A stretch of DNA of 64,000 bases from Nocardia arizonensis (GTDB lineage: Bacteria; Actinomycetota; Actinomycetes; Mycobacteriales; Mycobacteriaceae), in contig NZ_LGYZ01000129.1 of assembly GCF_001310275.1 (NCBI RefSeq), positions 62,001-126,000 on the forward strand, read 5' to 3'. This document shows positions 44,457-53,784 of the stretch, one piece after another (the stretch's first letter is position 1; every line of letters begins with the position of its first letter). The position numbers and the translations under genes were made by a program. Under the pieces are notes generated by a model. It did no database searches. It saw only the letters and a program-made list of their open reading frames with translations, and was not told the origin of the DNA.

Positions 44457-45542
44457 GCTCCCAGCATGTCACCGATGTCCGATCGCAGCCCGGATTTCGC
44501 CCGATCGCCCACCGGCCCGGCCCACGCGGGCGATCCCCGACGGACGGGACACACCGTCCTGGATTTCGGTTTCGAATCATGCCGCTCGGTCTGTTGAAAA
44601 GGAAGGAATTCAGAATGGGCGCACCCGCCGAGGAGAAGTCCCGCGACGCGGACTCGAGGATTCCACGAATGCGGCCCGGTCGAATTCGTGAGATCGTCAA
44701 TGAGAACTTTCGGGGTCGAATTGACCCATCCCCGTGCACTTTTCGATTCAGCTGGCGTGATTATGTTCGGCTACAACAGTTTCCGTGCCAACCTGCCGCC
44801 GCGCGGCCTCCCGACGAAGCGACAAGACCGCAATCCGCCGCAGGCCAGCCGATTTCACACATTCCCACACGCACGGTCGCGTGCGGACACCGCCGCGGCC
44901 TCACAGCCGATGGCCACGACCGGTGCACCCCCGCACGGGCCGCCCAGCATCCGCACCGGGACCTGCACGTACCGCAGCAACCACGCGCCGCCGCCGAGCG
45001 CCGGAATCACCGCAAACACCGAAGCGGCCGACAACCCGCACAGCTAATCACCGCAACGGTACAAAAGCCGTAACACCCGCCAACTGAAAAAGACATTCGA
45101 AAACAATAACTTCGCCTATAAAAGACAAACCGGCCACGGAACACAGAACAAACACAACCGCCCACGACAAGATGACAGAAACAAAGAGCGGCACGGCCGA
45201 CGAATACGGCGCAAGCCTGCCGATCGACCGGATAGGTACCGCGTCACCGAATTCCGCGCAATGCCGACGTCACCGAAGCCGAGGTTCACCGAATGCATCG
45301 GAAACGCGCGACCGAAAAGCCGGCCGCGGTGAACAACCCGGTCGGCCGGACCGCAATTCTCGGTGAACCCGGATTCGACGGCATCCCGCCGACGCGCCAC
45401 CGGCAGCCGCGGTCGGTGAGGCAGTCGCCAAGGGATCCATCGCGCACGTACTGGGACCGATCTCCTACCCGCTCGCCCAGGGGCCGAGGGCGCATCCTGT
45501 TGGGGCGCGGGGGGCTTCGCGCCCCAAGGGCACGGAACCGAA
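44457..45542. other. Gene-poor region before the tRNA cluster
   Basis: About 1.1 kb with no recognisable gene. Frames on both strands are open for up to 150 codons but have poor composition. One has a decent ribosome site (GGAAGG, ATG at 44615, 152 codons to 45073) yet reads as His/Gln/Arg-rich and is not convincing. From about 45090 to 45180 the DNA is A-rich, unlike the flanks. It may be decayed accessory DNA next to tRNA genes. Confidence 0.5.
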
Positions 45543-45578
45543 ACAGCCCCACCCGCACTTTCCGGCGGATGGGGCTGT
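45543..45578 (-). terminator. Terminator of the tRNA cluster
   Basis: ACAGCCCCA (45543-45551) and TGGGGCTGT (45570-45578) form a 9-bp stem. On the minus strand it follows tRNA-Phe by about 12 bp and is followed by TTTCGG. Confidence 0.72.
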
Positions 45579-45590
45579 CTACTGTCTCGG

Positions 45591-45664
45591 TGGCCAGGGC
45601 CGGGATCGAACCGGCGACCTTCCGCTTTTCAGGCGGACGCTCGTACCAACTGAGCTACCTGGCC
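45591..45664 (-). tRNA. tRNA-Phe (GAA)
   Basis: A 74-nt cloverleaf: acceptor GGCCAGG with CCTGGCC, anticodon loop CTGAAAA (GAA), T-loop TTCGATC. Last of three close tRNA genes on the minus strand. CCA is not encoded in full. Confidence 0.96.
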
Positions 45665-45722
45665 GCAGGCACCCGTTCTGAATGCCATACGCGAAGCGCC
45701 GGATCTCTCCGGCGCTTACTTG

Positions 45723-45796
45723 CGACCCTGACGGGACTCGAACCCGCGACCTCCGCCGTGACAGGGCGGCGCGCTAACCAACTGCGCCACAGGGCC
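45723..45796 (-). tRNA. tRNA-Asp (GTC)
   Basis: A 74-nt cloverleaf: acceptor GGCCCTG with CAGGGTC (one G-U pair), anticodon loop CTGTCAC (GTC), T-loop TTCGAGT, discriminator G. Confidence 0.96.
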
Positions 45797-45824
45797 TTGC
45801 ATGCTACCAACGATCCTGAGACCG

Positions 45825-45897
45825 TACCCCCTACGGGATTCGAACCCGCGCTACCGCCTTGAAAGGGCGGCGTCCTAGGCCGCTAGACGAAGGGGGC
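45825..45897 (-). tRNA. tRNA-Glu (TTC)
   Basis: A 73-nt cloverleaf: acceptor GCCCCCT with AGGGGGT, anticodon loop CTTTCAA (TTC), T-loop TTCGAAT. First of the Glu-Asp-Phe series transcribed leftward. Confidence 0.96.
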
Positions 45898-46026
45898 TCG
45901 TCACGGATTCCTCCGTACCGGCTTCAACGGCTGTCCGTTGGGAGCTCGCATAGCTTATGACAGCCACGCCAGGTTTCCCAAATCGGCTGGTCAGAGCCCC
46001 GCCCAGGCTCTGACCCGGTTACGGCG

Positions 46027-46692
46027 CTACAGCGCGAGCCCGAGCTCCTCCAGCCTCGCCGTCGTGCGCCAGCCGTCGATGCGGAATCGTTCGGTCCATT
46101 CCGGGGTTGCCATCGATTCGATCACCACCTCGAGCGCCTCCTGGAATCTCGATCGCAGGTCGACGGTGCCGCCGAGGAGGTCGACCATATACCGCTGGCC
46201 CGCGAGCGCGGCGGTGAGAGTACGCGTGAACCGGTCGGGATCCGCATCGACGCGCAACTGTCCGTGTTCGATGGCGCGCACGGCGAGGACCCTGGTGGCC
46301 CGGCCCAGTATGCGCCCACCGCCCGCTTGGACGTCGCGGTAGAAGTCCGGCTCGATGATGAGCCGGTATTCCGCCTGCACGATGATGTCGTGTTCGAGGC
46401 GCAGCGCGGCCTCGTCGATCATCCCGTGCAGGATGTCGAGTGGTCCGAGATCGGTTCGCGCGAGCCATCGTTCGGCGGAGGAGCGGTAACGTTCGACCGC
46501 CGTCTCCAGTACCGCGCGCGCCAGATCTTCCTTGGAATCGAAATGGAAGTACATCGCCCCCTTGGTGGCGCGCGACCCTTCCAGTATGCGGTTGAGCGAT
46601 GCAGCGGCATAGCCGCTCTTCCCGAACTCAACGGCGGCGGACCTGATTATCGCCGCGCGTGTCCGGCGGGCCCGCTCTTGCTGCCGTGCCAT
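46027..46692 (-). CDS. TetR regulator, gamma-butyrolactone receptor type
   Basis: A 221-aa TetR-family protein of the ScbR/ArpA/A-factor receptor type. The DNA-binding part is SGYAAASLNRILEGSRATKGAMYFHFDSKEDLARAVLE (about 26-63), and ATKGAMYFHF is typical of that family. The C-terminal part includes LEHDIIVQAEYRLIIEP. Such proteins release DNA on binding butyrolactone or related autoregulators and control antibiotic or morphology genes. No lactone synthase (AfsA type) is in the window. It lies between tRNA-Glu and tRNA-Lys, co-oriented with them, and has an AT-rich upstream region with candidate operators. Confidence 0.85.
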   Translation of the reverse strand: MARQQERARRTRAAIIRSAAVEFGKSGYAAASLNRILEGSRATKGAMYFHFDSKEDLARAVLETAVERYRSSAERWLARTDLGPLDILHGMIDEAALRLEHDIIVQAEYRLIIEPDFYRDVQAGGGRILGRATRVLAVRAIEHGQLRVDADPDRFTRTLTAALAGQRYMVDLLGGTVDLRSRFQEALEVVIESMATPEWTERFRIDGWRTTARLEELGLAL

Positions 46693-46784
46693 GCTCGAAA
46701 CGCCTCCGAAGCCTACTCGTCGCCAATCGGAACCCCCAAAGGAACGAACCCTTGGCGCGAAGTTATGAGTTTTATCAATACTTC

Positions 46785-46824
46785 AAACCGGGTTTTCGCC
46801 CAGTTTCAAACTTTCGGTACGAAA
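46785..46824. promoter_or_regulatory. Candidate autoregulator-responsive operators
   Basis: Two short palindromes, AAACC-G-GGTTT (46785-46795) and TTTCG-GTA-CGAAA (46812-46824), lie in a distinctly AT-rich stretch about 95-130 bp upstream of the receptor-like gene. Their AAAC/GTTT-type halves resemble the ARE boxes bound by butyrolactone receptors. Assignment is inferred from position and motif type only. Confidence 0.38.
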
Positions 46825-46867
46825 ACTTGCGAAAAACCTGAAACACACCAGCTGGTATAATTTTCGC

Positions 46868-46901
46868 ACCCGGGTGCGCCGCAGGGGGTGCGCACCCGGG
46901 T
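46868..46901. terminator. Strong inverted repeat, probable bidirectional terminator
   Basis: ACCCGGGTGCGC (46868-46879) and GCGCACCCGGGT (46890-46901) form a 12-bp perfect stem with a 10-nt loop. On the plus strand ATTTCTTTA follows, and AAAATTATA on the other side. No known gene ends nearby, so the element may close a lost or unrecognised transcript. Confidence 0.6.
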
Positions 46902-47625
46902 ATTTCTTTACATCTCGGATCAGCCTCCCACGGCGTCGAGTCCAGGCTGTCACGATCTGTCGTACCGATCGTGACAGGTTCGGGCACAACAACGATAAGC
47001 CGAATTCCGGATCCCGCGTACGTTTCAGCCTTCGGCCCGTAATTCATCAAGTCGTCACCGTACCCGGAATCGTCATCCGACACGCGGCAAACCGAGGAGT
47101 CAGTCAGCCGAAGGTGGCCGATATCCGTTACAGCAAACATCTCGCAACAAGTGCGGTGACTCGACGGACATTCGAATTCGACGCTCCTCAACCGACCCGC
47201 ACCCGACCGCGCGCGGCCGGATCGCGGCCGGATCGCGCATCGCCGAGCGCGGGGCGGACCCCCTCAGCAAATCCAAAATTATTGCCAGACAACATCATTC
47301 GATGATGCCGGCTCGAGCCGCGATGGACAAAGCGGGCACGGAGGCAATCGAACCGTGCCCCATCGCGCGGCCCACGCCCCTGATACCCACTGCGACATAG
47401 CGACTCGCGTCCGCCCCGGCTCACCACCTCCTTCGCCGGAGGGCCCACCCTGCTCTTGCGTCTGTGATCGCCCCTGCGTTCCCAGCCGTCCACTGCGTCG
47501 GATCGTCACGCCCGATCGTCGCCTGGCGGGGATCACGGACCCGTTCGGGCGGACCGGCCGCGACCGGGAGAATGACGGAATCAAGAGACGTATACGACGC
47601 CGTACACGTCCGCCTTCGCGGTGAG
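46902..47625. other. Gene-poor region between receptor gene and tRNA-Lys
   Basis: About 720 bp without a supported gene. Several frames are open on each strand; none has a recognisable domain, and the longest on the minus strand (47191-46775) runs through the hairpin at 46868-46901. No insertion sequence or repeat boundary is seen. Confidence 0.5.
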
Positions 47626-47698
47626 TGCCCCCTGTAGGACTCGAACCTACGACCTAGTGATTAAAAGTCACCAGCTCTACCAACTGAGCTAAAGGGGC
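47626..47698 (-). tRNA. tRNA-Lys (TTT)
   Basis: A 73-nt cloverleaf: acceptor GCCCCTT with AGGGGGC, anticodon loop ACTTTTA (TTT), T-loop TTCGAGT. It is 1.7 kb from tRNA-Glu, whereas relatives have Lys, Glu, Asp and Phe genes close together. Confidence 0.95.
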
Positions 47699-48948
47699 TC
47701 GGCTGGACAGCCTACCCGACACCGCGCGCGGGACACGAATGCAGGGGCGCTCGCCGTGCCGGTCGGGCGTGACAGCGGCGCCGCGCGACACGAACACCAT
47801 GCGGCCCAGGCCATTCCCTGCGATAGGCCACTACGGGGGGATACGGAACAGCGAAGTCCAGGCAATCTCCGCCTACACGCACACGGACGACCGAGTTACC
47901 GCCCGGCACCGCCGCGCGACCGACCGTAACCGCGCGAATTCGAGTCGCGGCGCGGACTCATACGGCCGTCGGGGTGGCAGGTCGTTGCCGTCGACGCGAT
48001 GCCGGAGCCATCTCGTACAAGCTCGGTGACCGCCGGTCGACCCGTCGGAGGCGGCGGGTACGCGACGGCGGTATCCGTAGGCGCCGTACCCGGTGGGCGT
48101 TCGCGGCCGCCCGCGCGCCGGCAATCGAATCAACTATCGCTGTCCGATAGCGACTTTCAGCGCTGCGCACAGCCGCACCGACGGGCGCCCACAGTCGGAC
48201 ATCGGCGTCGCGCCCGCCGTCACGAACAGCCACGCGTCCGGGAAGTCGGATGTGGACGGACTCGTGGACCGAGGCGTGCGCGGTACCCCAAGCCGCCGCA
48301 CGAATTCCGCGAGCGCCGGCCGACGGTCGCATAGATCCCGATCGGCGGCGAGCGCATGTCGCCGGACACCAGTGCCGCCGCGACGGTCAAGATCATCGCG
48401 GCGATCTGTCGGCCCGCCCGCGCGCACCACGGATCGATCAGCGGAATGCGAACGCCGTCGTCTGTCCCACCGCGCCACAGGCAGACGCCCGCGCCCCCTG
48501 CGCCGATCGCGACGCCGAGGCGCGAGCGGATCGGGAGTCACCGCCGCGGCGGAACACGCCGACGCACGAATCCGAGCCGGAGGAGATCGGCCGTACAGAC
48601 TCCGCGTCGACGGCAGATCCTTACCCGAGGGCAACGCGAATGTCGCCACCGCCGCCGATACTCGGTGCTAACGACTTCCCCGCCGCGCCGATAGTCCCGT
48701 CGTCGCGGCGGAGGTCGCCGTCGCGGCGGCGCGCCTTCCCACGACCCGGAGAACAGCGAAACCACCTAGACTCTGAATCGTTGCCGAATCGTCGACGTCG
48801 ACGAACCGATCAGGACGCCGGGCGTCACACGTGGTCCGATGCGTTTCGCATCACACCTACGGTGCCGTAAGGTATGGCCGCATCGGCACGGTCAATATTC
48901 CGGGGGAAGACCTGCAAGCGAGCAAGCACTCACCGAAGGGCTATAGAC
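47699..48948. other. Gene-poor region, possible decayed gene near 48134-48540
   Basis: About 1.25 kb with no clear gene. On the minus strand, about 48537-48310 reads as a coding-like membrane segment in one frame (IAAMILTVAAALVSGDMRS is part of it, with high GC at third positions), and about 48310-48134 shifts to another frame (ending CAALKVAIGQR, stop at 48134). There is no good start. This could be a frameshifted remnant or chance; other frames are weaker. The desA1 promoter lies at the right end. Confidence 0.35.
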
Positions 48949-49914
48949 ATGGCAAGGGATCTGACTCAACTCGAGCTTCTGACGGAGTTGGAGCCGGTTG
49001 CCGAAGAGAACGTCAACCGGCACCTCTCCCTCGCGAAGGAATGGCACCCGCACGACTATGTCCCCTGGGACGAGGGCCGCAACTTCGCGGCGCTCGGCGG
49101 GGTGGACTGGGATCCCGAGCAGTCCCGTCTGAACGAGGTCGCCAAGGCCGCCATGATCACGAACCTGCTCACCGAGGACAATCTGCCCTCCTACCACCGT
49201 GAGATCGCCGAGAACTTCTCCCAGGACGGCGCGTGGGGCACCTGGGTCGGCCGCTGGACCGCCGAGGAGAACCGTCACGGCATCGTCATGCGCGACTACC
49301 TCGTGGTCACCCGCGGGGTCGACCCGGTCGCCCTCGAGGAGGCGCGCATGATCCACATGACCAACGGTTTCGCCTCGCCGACCGAGGCCGACGCCGGATT
49401 CCTGCACTCGGTCGCGTACGTGACATTCCAAGAGTTGGCCACCCGGGTCAGTCACCGCAACACCGGCAGGGTCTGCGATGACCCGATCGCCGATCGCATG
49501 CTCCAGCGCGTCGCCGCCGACGAGAACCTGCACATGATCTTCTACCGCAACATGTGCGGCGCCGCCCTCGATCTGACCCCCGACCAGGCCATCGAGGCCA
49601 TCACGCTGATCCTCGAGCACTTCCAGATGCCCGGCGCGGGCATGCCCAACTTCCGACGCAACGGCGTGCTCATGGCCAAGCACGGCATCTACGATCTGCG
49701 CCAGCACCTCGAAGAGGTCGTGCAGCCGGTGCTGAAGAAGTGGGACATCTTCGAGCGCACCGATTTCACCGCCCGCGGTGAAGCGGTCCGCGATCGACTC
49801 GCGACGTTCCTGGACAAGCTCGGTGAGGATGTCGTGAAGTTCGAAGAGCAGCGCGACCGCATGCTCGCCCGCGAGGCCAAGAAGCGCGAGTTGACAGGCG
49901 CCACCGCGGGCTGA
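48949..49914 (+). CDS. desA1: Acyl-ACP desaturase (DesA1 type)
   Basis: A 321-aa soluble stearoyl-ACP desaturase-type di-iron enzyme that puts double bonds into long acyl chains, for mycolate or unsaturated fatty acid synthesis. Iron ligands are in the helical motifs WTAEENRHGIVMRDYL and VAADENLHMIFYRNM; FASPTEADAGFLHSVAYVTFQE is also conserved. The ATG at 48949 follows GAAGGG. It heads the run desA1-dus-LCP-phoU, which has the same order as Rv0824c-Rv0821c. A terminator follows. Confidence 0.93.
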   Translation: MARDLTQLELLTELEPVAEENVNRHLSLAKEWHPHDYVPWDEGRNFAALGGVDWDPEQSRLNEVAKAAMITNLLTEDNLPSYHREIAENFSQDGAWGTWVGRWTAEENRHGIVMRDYLVVTRGVDPVALEEARMIHMTNGFASPTEADAGFLHSVAYVTFQELATRVSHRNTGRVCDDPIADRMLQRVAADENLHMIFYRNMCGAALDLTPDQAIEAITLILEHFQMPGAGMPNFRRNGVLMAKHGIYDLRQHLEEVVQPVLKKWDIFERTDFTARGEAVRDRLATFLDKLGEDVVKFEEQRDRMLAREAKKRELTGATAG

Positions 49915-49962
49915 GCCCGCCGACGTCCCCGCGGGCTGAGCCCCACCGACGTCCCCGCGTCC

Positions 49963-49995
49963 GACGCGCCCGCACCGGTTCGGTGCGGGCGCGTC
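49963..49995. terminator. Hairpin terminator after desA1
   Basis: GACGCGCCCGCACCG (49963-49977) and CGGTGCGGGCGCGTC (49981-49995) form a 15-bp perfect stem with a 3-nt loop, followed by GTTCGTTCTCG. Confidence 0.85.
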
Positions 49996-50065
49996 GTTCG
50001 TTCTCGACCGTCCCGGCCGCGGCCGTGGCAGCGCTCACATCGGATCGGATGCGACACTGGTCAAC

Positions 50066-51214
50066 GTGACGATGACTACCGAGGCGCGGACCACGCTGCG
50101 GATCGGACCGTATCCGGTCGATCCGCCGGTCGTGCTGGCGCCCATGGCGGGCATCACCAATCTGGCGTTCCGCAAGCTGTGCCGCGAGTTCGGCAGCTCC
50201 ACCTCCATCTACGTCTGCGAGATGATCACCGCCCGCGCGGTGGTGGAGCGCAACGAGAAGACGCTGCACATGATGTCCTTCGACGCCGACGAGCATCCGC
50301 GGTCCATGCAGCTCTACGGTGTCGACCCGGCCACACTCGGCGAGGCGGTGCGCATCATCGTCGGCGAGGGATGGGCCGATCACATCGACCTCAATCTCGG
50401 CTGCCCGGTGCCCAAGGTCACCCGTCTCGGCGGCGGCGCGGCGCTGCCGTACAAGCGCGCGCTGTTCCGCGGCATCGTGCGGGAGATGGTGGCGGCCGCC
50501 GAACCCGCGGGCGTGCCGGTCACGGTGAAATTCCGCGTCGGCATCGATGACGAACACCACACCTACCTGGACGCGGGCCGGATCGCCGAGGGCGAGGGCG
50601 CTCGGGCGGTCGCGCTGCACGCCCGCACCGCCGCCCAGCGCTACTCCGGCGCGGCGGACTGGTCGGCCATCGCGCGACTCAAGGAAGCGGTGCGCACCAT
50701 TCCGGTGCTCGGCAACGGCGATATCTTCTCCGCCGCCGACGCGGTCACCATGATGGCCGAAACCGGATGCGATGGCGTCGTCATCGGTCGCGGCTGCCTC
50801 GGCCGCCCCTGGCTGTTCGCCGAACTGCAAGCCGCCCTGCGCGGCGAGCCGCTGCCCGAGCCGCCGAATCTGGGTCGGGTCGGCGAGATCCTCTATCGCC
50901 ACGGCAGCCTGCTGTCGGATCACCTCGGCGAGGACAAGGCCATGCGTGACCTGCGCAAACATATGGCCTGGTACCTCATGGGCTTCCCGGTGGGCGCCGA
51001 TTCCCGTCGCGCGTTCGCGACGGTGTCGAGTCTGCGCGAACTGCGCGAACTCATCGGCGGACTCGACCCCGCCGCACCGTTCCCCAAAGACGCCGAGGGG
51101 CCGCGCGGACGACAGGGCTCCCCGGGCAAGGTCGCACTGCCACACGGCTGGCTCGATGATCCCGACGACGCCGCGGTCCCGACCGCCGCCGATGTCATGC
51201 ACAGTGGCGGATGA
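50066..51214 (+). CDS. dusB: tRNA-dihydrouridine synthase, DusB type
   Basis: A 382-aa FMN enzyme that reduces uridine to dihydrouridine in tRNA. A TIM-barrel starts PPVVLAPMAGITNLAFRKLC; the catalytic cysteine is in LNLGCPVPKVTRLGGGAAL; HARTAAQRYSGAADW and VIGRGCLGRPWLF complete the FMN-phosphate site. The C-terminal helical domain has LRKHMAWYLMGFP. GTG start at 50066 with an ATG two codons in. In M. tuberculosis the homologue (Rv0823c) has the same neighbours. Confidence 0.94.
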   Translation: MTMTTEARTTLRIGPYPVDPPVVLAPMAGITNLAFRKLCREFGSSTSIYVCEMITARAVVERNEKTLHMMSFDADEHPRSMQLYGVDPATLGEAVRIIVGEGWADHIDLNLGCPVPKVTRLGGGAALPYKRALFRGIVREMVAAAEPAGVPVTVKFRVGIDDEHHTYLDAGRIAEGEGARAVALHARTAAQRYSGAADWSAIARLKEAVRTIPVLGNGDIFSAADAVTMMAETGCDGVVIGRGCLGRPWLFAELQAALRGEPLPEPPNLGRVGEILYRHGSLLSDHLGEDKAMRDLRKHMAWYLMGFPVGADSRRAFATVSSLRELRELIGGLDPAAPFPKDAEGPRGRQGSPGKVALPHGWLDDPDDAAVPTAADVMHSGG

Positions 51215-51525
51215 GCCCGGCCGCGGCGCGCGGATCACGATTCGGGTAATCGATGGTTCCGATCCACCGATTTCCGATATCCGCGCGTGATTGCGGCCCG
51301 CAAACACGTATGCGTGCCGAATCATCTGCGCGGCCGATATTCGCGCCAGAATCGCTAATATTCAGCTATCGAACTTCGGTGCGTGACATATGCCGGTGCG
51401 GGGTACTCGGTTTCGCGCTGGACTGGCTCGTCGTGGCGGAATCGTTATCATTGGCGGATCTGCTGGATTCGGCGCGGGCGACAGCGGGTACGAGACGTGC
51501 ACAAACGGAGAAGTGAGGTTCGTTG

Positions 51526-53676
51526 GTGGGTGACGATCGGCACGGGCAATCGCCACGGCCCGGAGGTCGCGCCCCGTGGGAGCGCTATGCCACGGCGGAC
51601 AGCACCGAAAGAGAGGGGTCGCGCGCGTCGCGGCGCTCCCGTCACGACGCGCCGCCAGAGCCCGGGGCGGCACCGCTGACCGTCCAGGATCTCGTCGAGA
51701 AGGTCGACAACGAACGCACCGGCCGCAGACGCCGCGCCGCGCCCCAAGCCGCCCAGCGCCCCGTCCGCACGCCCGAGGCCCCACCGGAGGCTCCGCGCGG
51801 GGGACCCGATCCTGTCGGCCCCGAGTCGGCCCGCCCCGCGCCGGTCAACCGCCCGCCCGCCGCCCGACCGGAGGCCGGTCCGCGCCGCGCCGGACCCGCC
51901 CGGCCCGGCACCGGGTCGGTCGTCGTGGACGACATCGTCGGGAAGCCCGCCAAACCCGCCAAGCCCCCCAAACCTCCGCAGGTTCCGCGCCCGCCCGCCG
52001 GGAAGCGGCAGGCGGTCGCCGCCGAACCGGCCGAGGCCGTCACCGACGTCCTTCCACCGGTCGCCGAACCCGCCGAACCCGAGGCCGAGCCGCCCGTCAA
52101 GTCCCGCACCGGCCGCTCGGCCACGCCCAAGCCGGTCGGCAAGCCGCTCTCGCGCCTGGCCGCGGGCAAGCAGCGCCGCAATCGCAGGCTCAAGACCACC
52201 GGGCGGATCACCGCCGCGCTGTTCGCGGTGCTGGTGCTGCTGATCACCGGCGGCGGATGGAGCTATCTGCGCTCCACCAACAACGCCTTCACCCAGGTCT
52301 CGGCACTCGACGAGAATCCCGAGGACGTCATCGACTCCGGCGCACAGTTGGGCGACGAGAACTTCCTGCTCGTCGGCACCGATACCCGGGCGGGCGTGAA
52401 CGGCCAGATCGGCGCGGGCACCCTCGACGACGCCGAGGGCGCGCGCGCGGACACCGTCATGCTTGTGCACATCCCCAAGAACCGGAAACGGGTTGTCGCG
52501 GTCTCCTTCCCACGCGACCTCGATGTCACCCGCCCGCAGTGCAACGGCTGGGACAACGACAAGGGCGAGTACACCAAGGACGTCTGGCCCTCGGCCATGG
52601 GCGACAAACTCAATGCCGTCTACGCGCTCGCCGGACCGAGATGCCTGGTCAATGTCGTACGGAAGATGACCGGTCTGACCATCGGCCACTTCATCGGCAT
52701 CGACTTCGCCGGCTTCGAGGCGATGGTCGACCGCATCGGCGGCGTGGAGGTGTGCGCGCCCAAGCCGATCGTCGACGGTGTCCTCGGCACCGTGCTGGAG
52801 AATCCGGGCAAGCAGCGCGTCAACGGCGAGACCGCGCTGAACTACGTGCGCGCCCGCCACGTCTACGGCGAGGAGCGCAGCGACTACGACCGCATCAACC
52901 GGCAGCAGCGCTTCATGTCCTCGTTGCTGCGCGGGGCGATGTCGAGCCGCGTGCTGTTCGATCCGGGCAAGCTCAACGGCTTCATCGAGGAGTTCACCCG
53001 GCACACCTGGGTCGACAACGTCAAGTCCAGCGACCTGCTCACCCTCGGCCGCTCCCTCCAGAAGGTCGACGCGGGCGCGATCACCTTCCTGACGATCCCG
53101 ACCGCGGGCACCACCTCCTACGGCAACGAGATCCCTCGCGAATCCGATATTAAAGCCATCTTCAGCGCTGTCCGCGACGACCGGCCGCTGCCCGGCGAGA
53201 AGACGCCCACGCACGATCCGACCACTTCGACCTCGGCCGCGCCCGAACCGCCCAAATACATCGCCGTCGATCCGAACAGCATCCCGGTGCTGGTCTCCAA
53301 CGGCTCCGGCGAGGCGGGCGCGGCGAATACCGCGGCCAACAAGTTGAGCGCCCAAGGCTTCCAGATCACCGGCCGGGCCAACTACTCACAGGGCATGTCG
53401 GCGACGACCAAGGTCAGGTACGGCCCGGGGCACGAGGCCGACGCGGCCACGGTCGCGACCGCGGTGCCCGGCGCGAGCCTGGAATCCGACGGCGAACTCG
53501 GTTCCATCGTCGAGGTCGTCCTCGGTCAGGACTACACCGGCACCATCCGCACGCCGACTCCGGTGGGCGATCCGATCAACAATGTGACCACCACGACCGG
53601 TTCGAGTGCATCGACGCCCACCGCGCTGCCATCGGATCTGGAAGCGGTGAACGCGGCGGACGAGACCTGCAAGTAA
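51526..53676 (+). CDS. LytR-CpsA-Psr (LCP) cell-wall ligase
   Basis: A 716-aa membrane protein of the LCP family, which transfers lipid-linked polymers (arabinogalactan in relatives) to peptidoglycan. A 220-residue proline- and basic-rich cytosolic N-terminus precedes one membrane helix (ITAALFAVLVLLITGGGWSYL). The extracellular LCP domain has FLLVGTDTRAG, ADTVMLVHIP, AVSFPRDLDV, IDFAGFEAMVDRIGGVEVC and YVRARHVYGEERSDYDRINRQQRF. A LytR_C domain follows (IPVLVSNGSGEAGAA), then a Thr/Ser tail. GTG at 51526 follows GTGAGG; TTG at 51523 is an alternative. Homologue of Rv0822c. Confidence 0.92.
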   Translation: MGDDRHGQSPRPGGRAPWERYATADSTEREGSRASRRSRHDAPPEPGAAPLTVQDLVEKVDNERTGRRRRAAPQAAQRPVRTPEAPPEAPRGGPDPVGPESARPAPVNRPPAARPEAGPRRAGPARPGTGSVVVDDIVGKPAKPAKPPKPPQVPRPPAGKRQAVAAEPAEAVTDVLPPVAEPAEPEAEPPVKSRTGRSATPKPVGKPLSRLAAGKQRRNRRLKTTGRITAALFAVLVLLITGGGWSYLRSTNNAFTQVSALDENPEDVIDSGAQLGDENFLLVGTDTRAGVNGQIGAGTLDDAEGARADTVMLVHIPKNRKRVVAVSFPRDLDVTRPQCNGWDNDKGEYTKDVWPSAMGDKLNAVYALAGPRCLVNVVRKMTGLTIGHFIGIDFAGFEAMVDRIGGVEVCAPKPIVDGVLGTVLENPGKQRVNGETALNYVRARHVYGEERSDYDRINRQQRFMSSLLRGAMSSRVLFDPGKLNGFIEEFTRHTWVDNVKSSDLLTLGRSLQKVDAGAITFLTIPTAGTTSYGNEIPRESDIKAIFSAVRDDRPLPGEKTPTHDPTTSTSAAPEPPKYIAVDPNSIPVLVSNGSGEAGAANTAANKLSAQGFQITGRANYSQGMSATTKVRYGPGHEADAATVATAVPGASLESDGELGSIVEVVLGQDYTGTIRTPTPVGDPINNVTTTTGSSASTPTALPSDLEAVNAADETCK

Positions 53677-53784
53677 CGTAGGAAGAGGATCGCGACCCGC
53701 CAGTTACATACCGACAGGTATTCTCACCGCACATTCACTCCCTGTTGGTGACTTGGACAGCGCCTCGAACTAGTGTCTGTCTTC

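Noticed and set aside
44615..45073. 152-codon plus-strand frame with a good ribosome site
   Set aside because: Translation is His/Gln/Arg/Pro-rich with no domain and no supporting codon pattern; left within the gene-poor region note.
45293..45862. Plus-strand 189-codon open frame across the tRNA cluster containing GIEPATF and GLEPATSAV motifs
   Set aside because: It is the complement of tRNA-Phe, -Asp and -Glu genes; such strings are well-known spurious proteins made from antisense tRNA.
45591..47698. Integration att site pair at the tRNA genes
   Set aside because: The split array suggests insertion, but I found no direct repeat of a tRNA 3' end and no integrase.
49906..49955. Two copies of a ~25-bp GC-rich repeat after desA1
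   Set aside because: Short imperfect duplication just before the terminator; no sign of CRISPR, element end or regulatory function.
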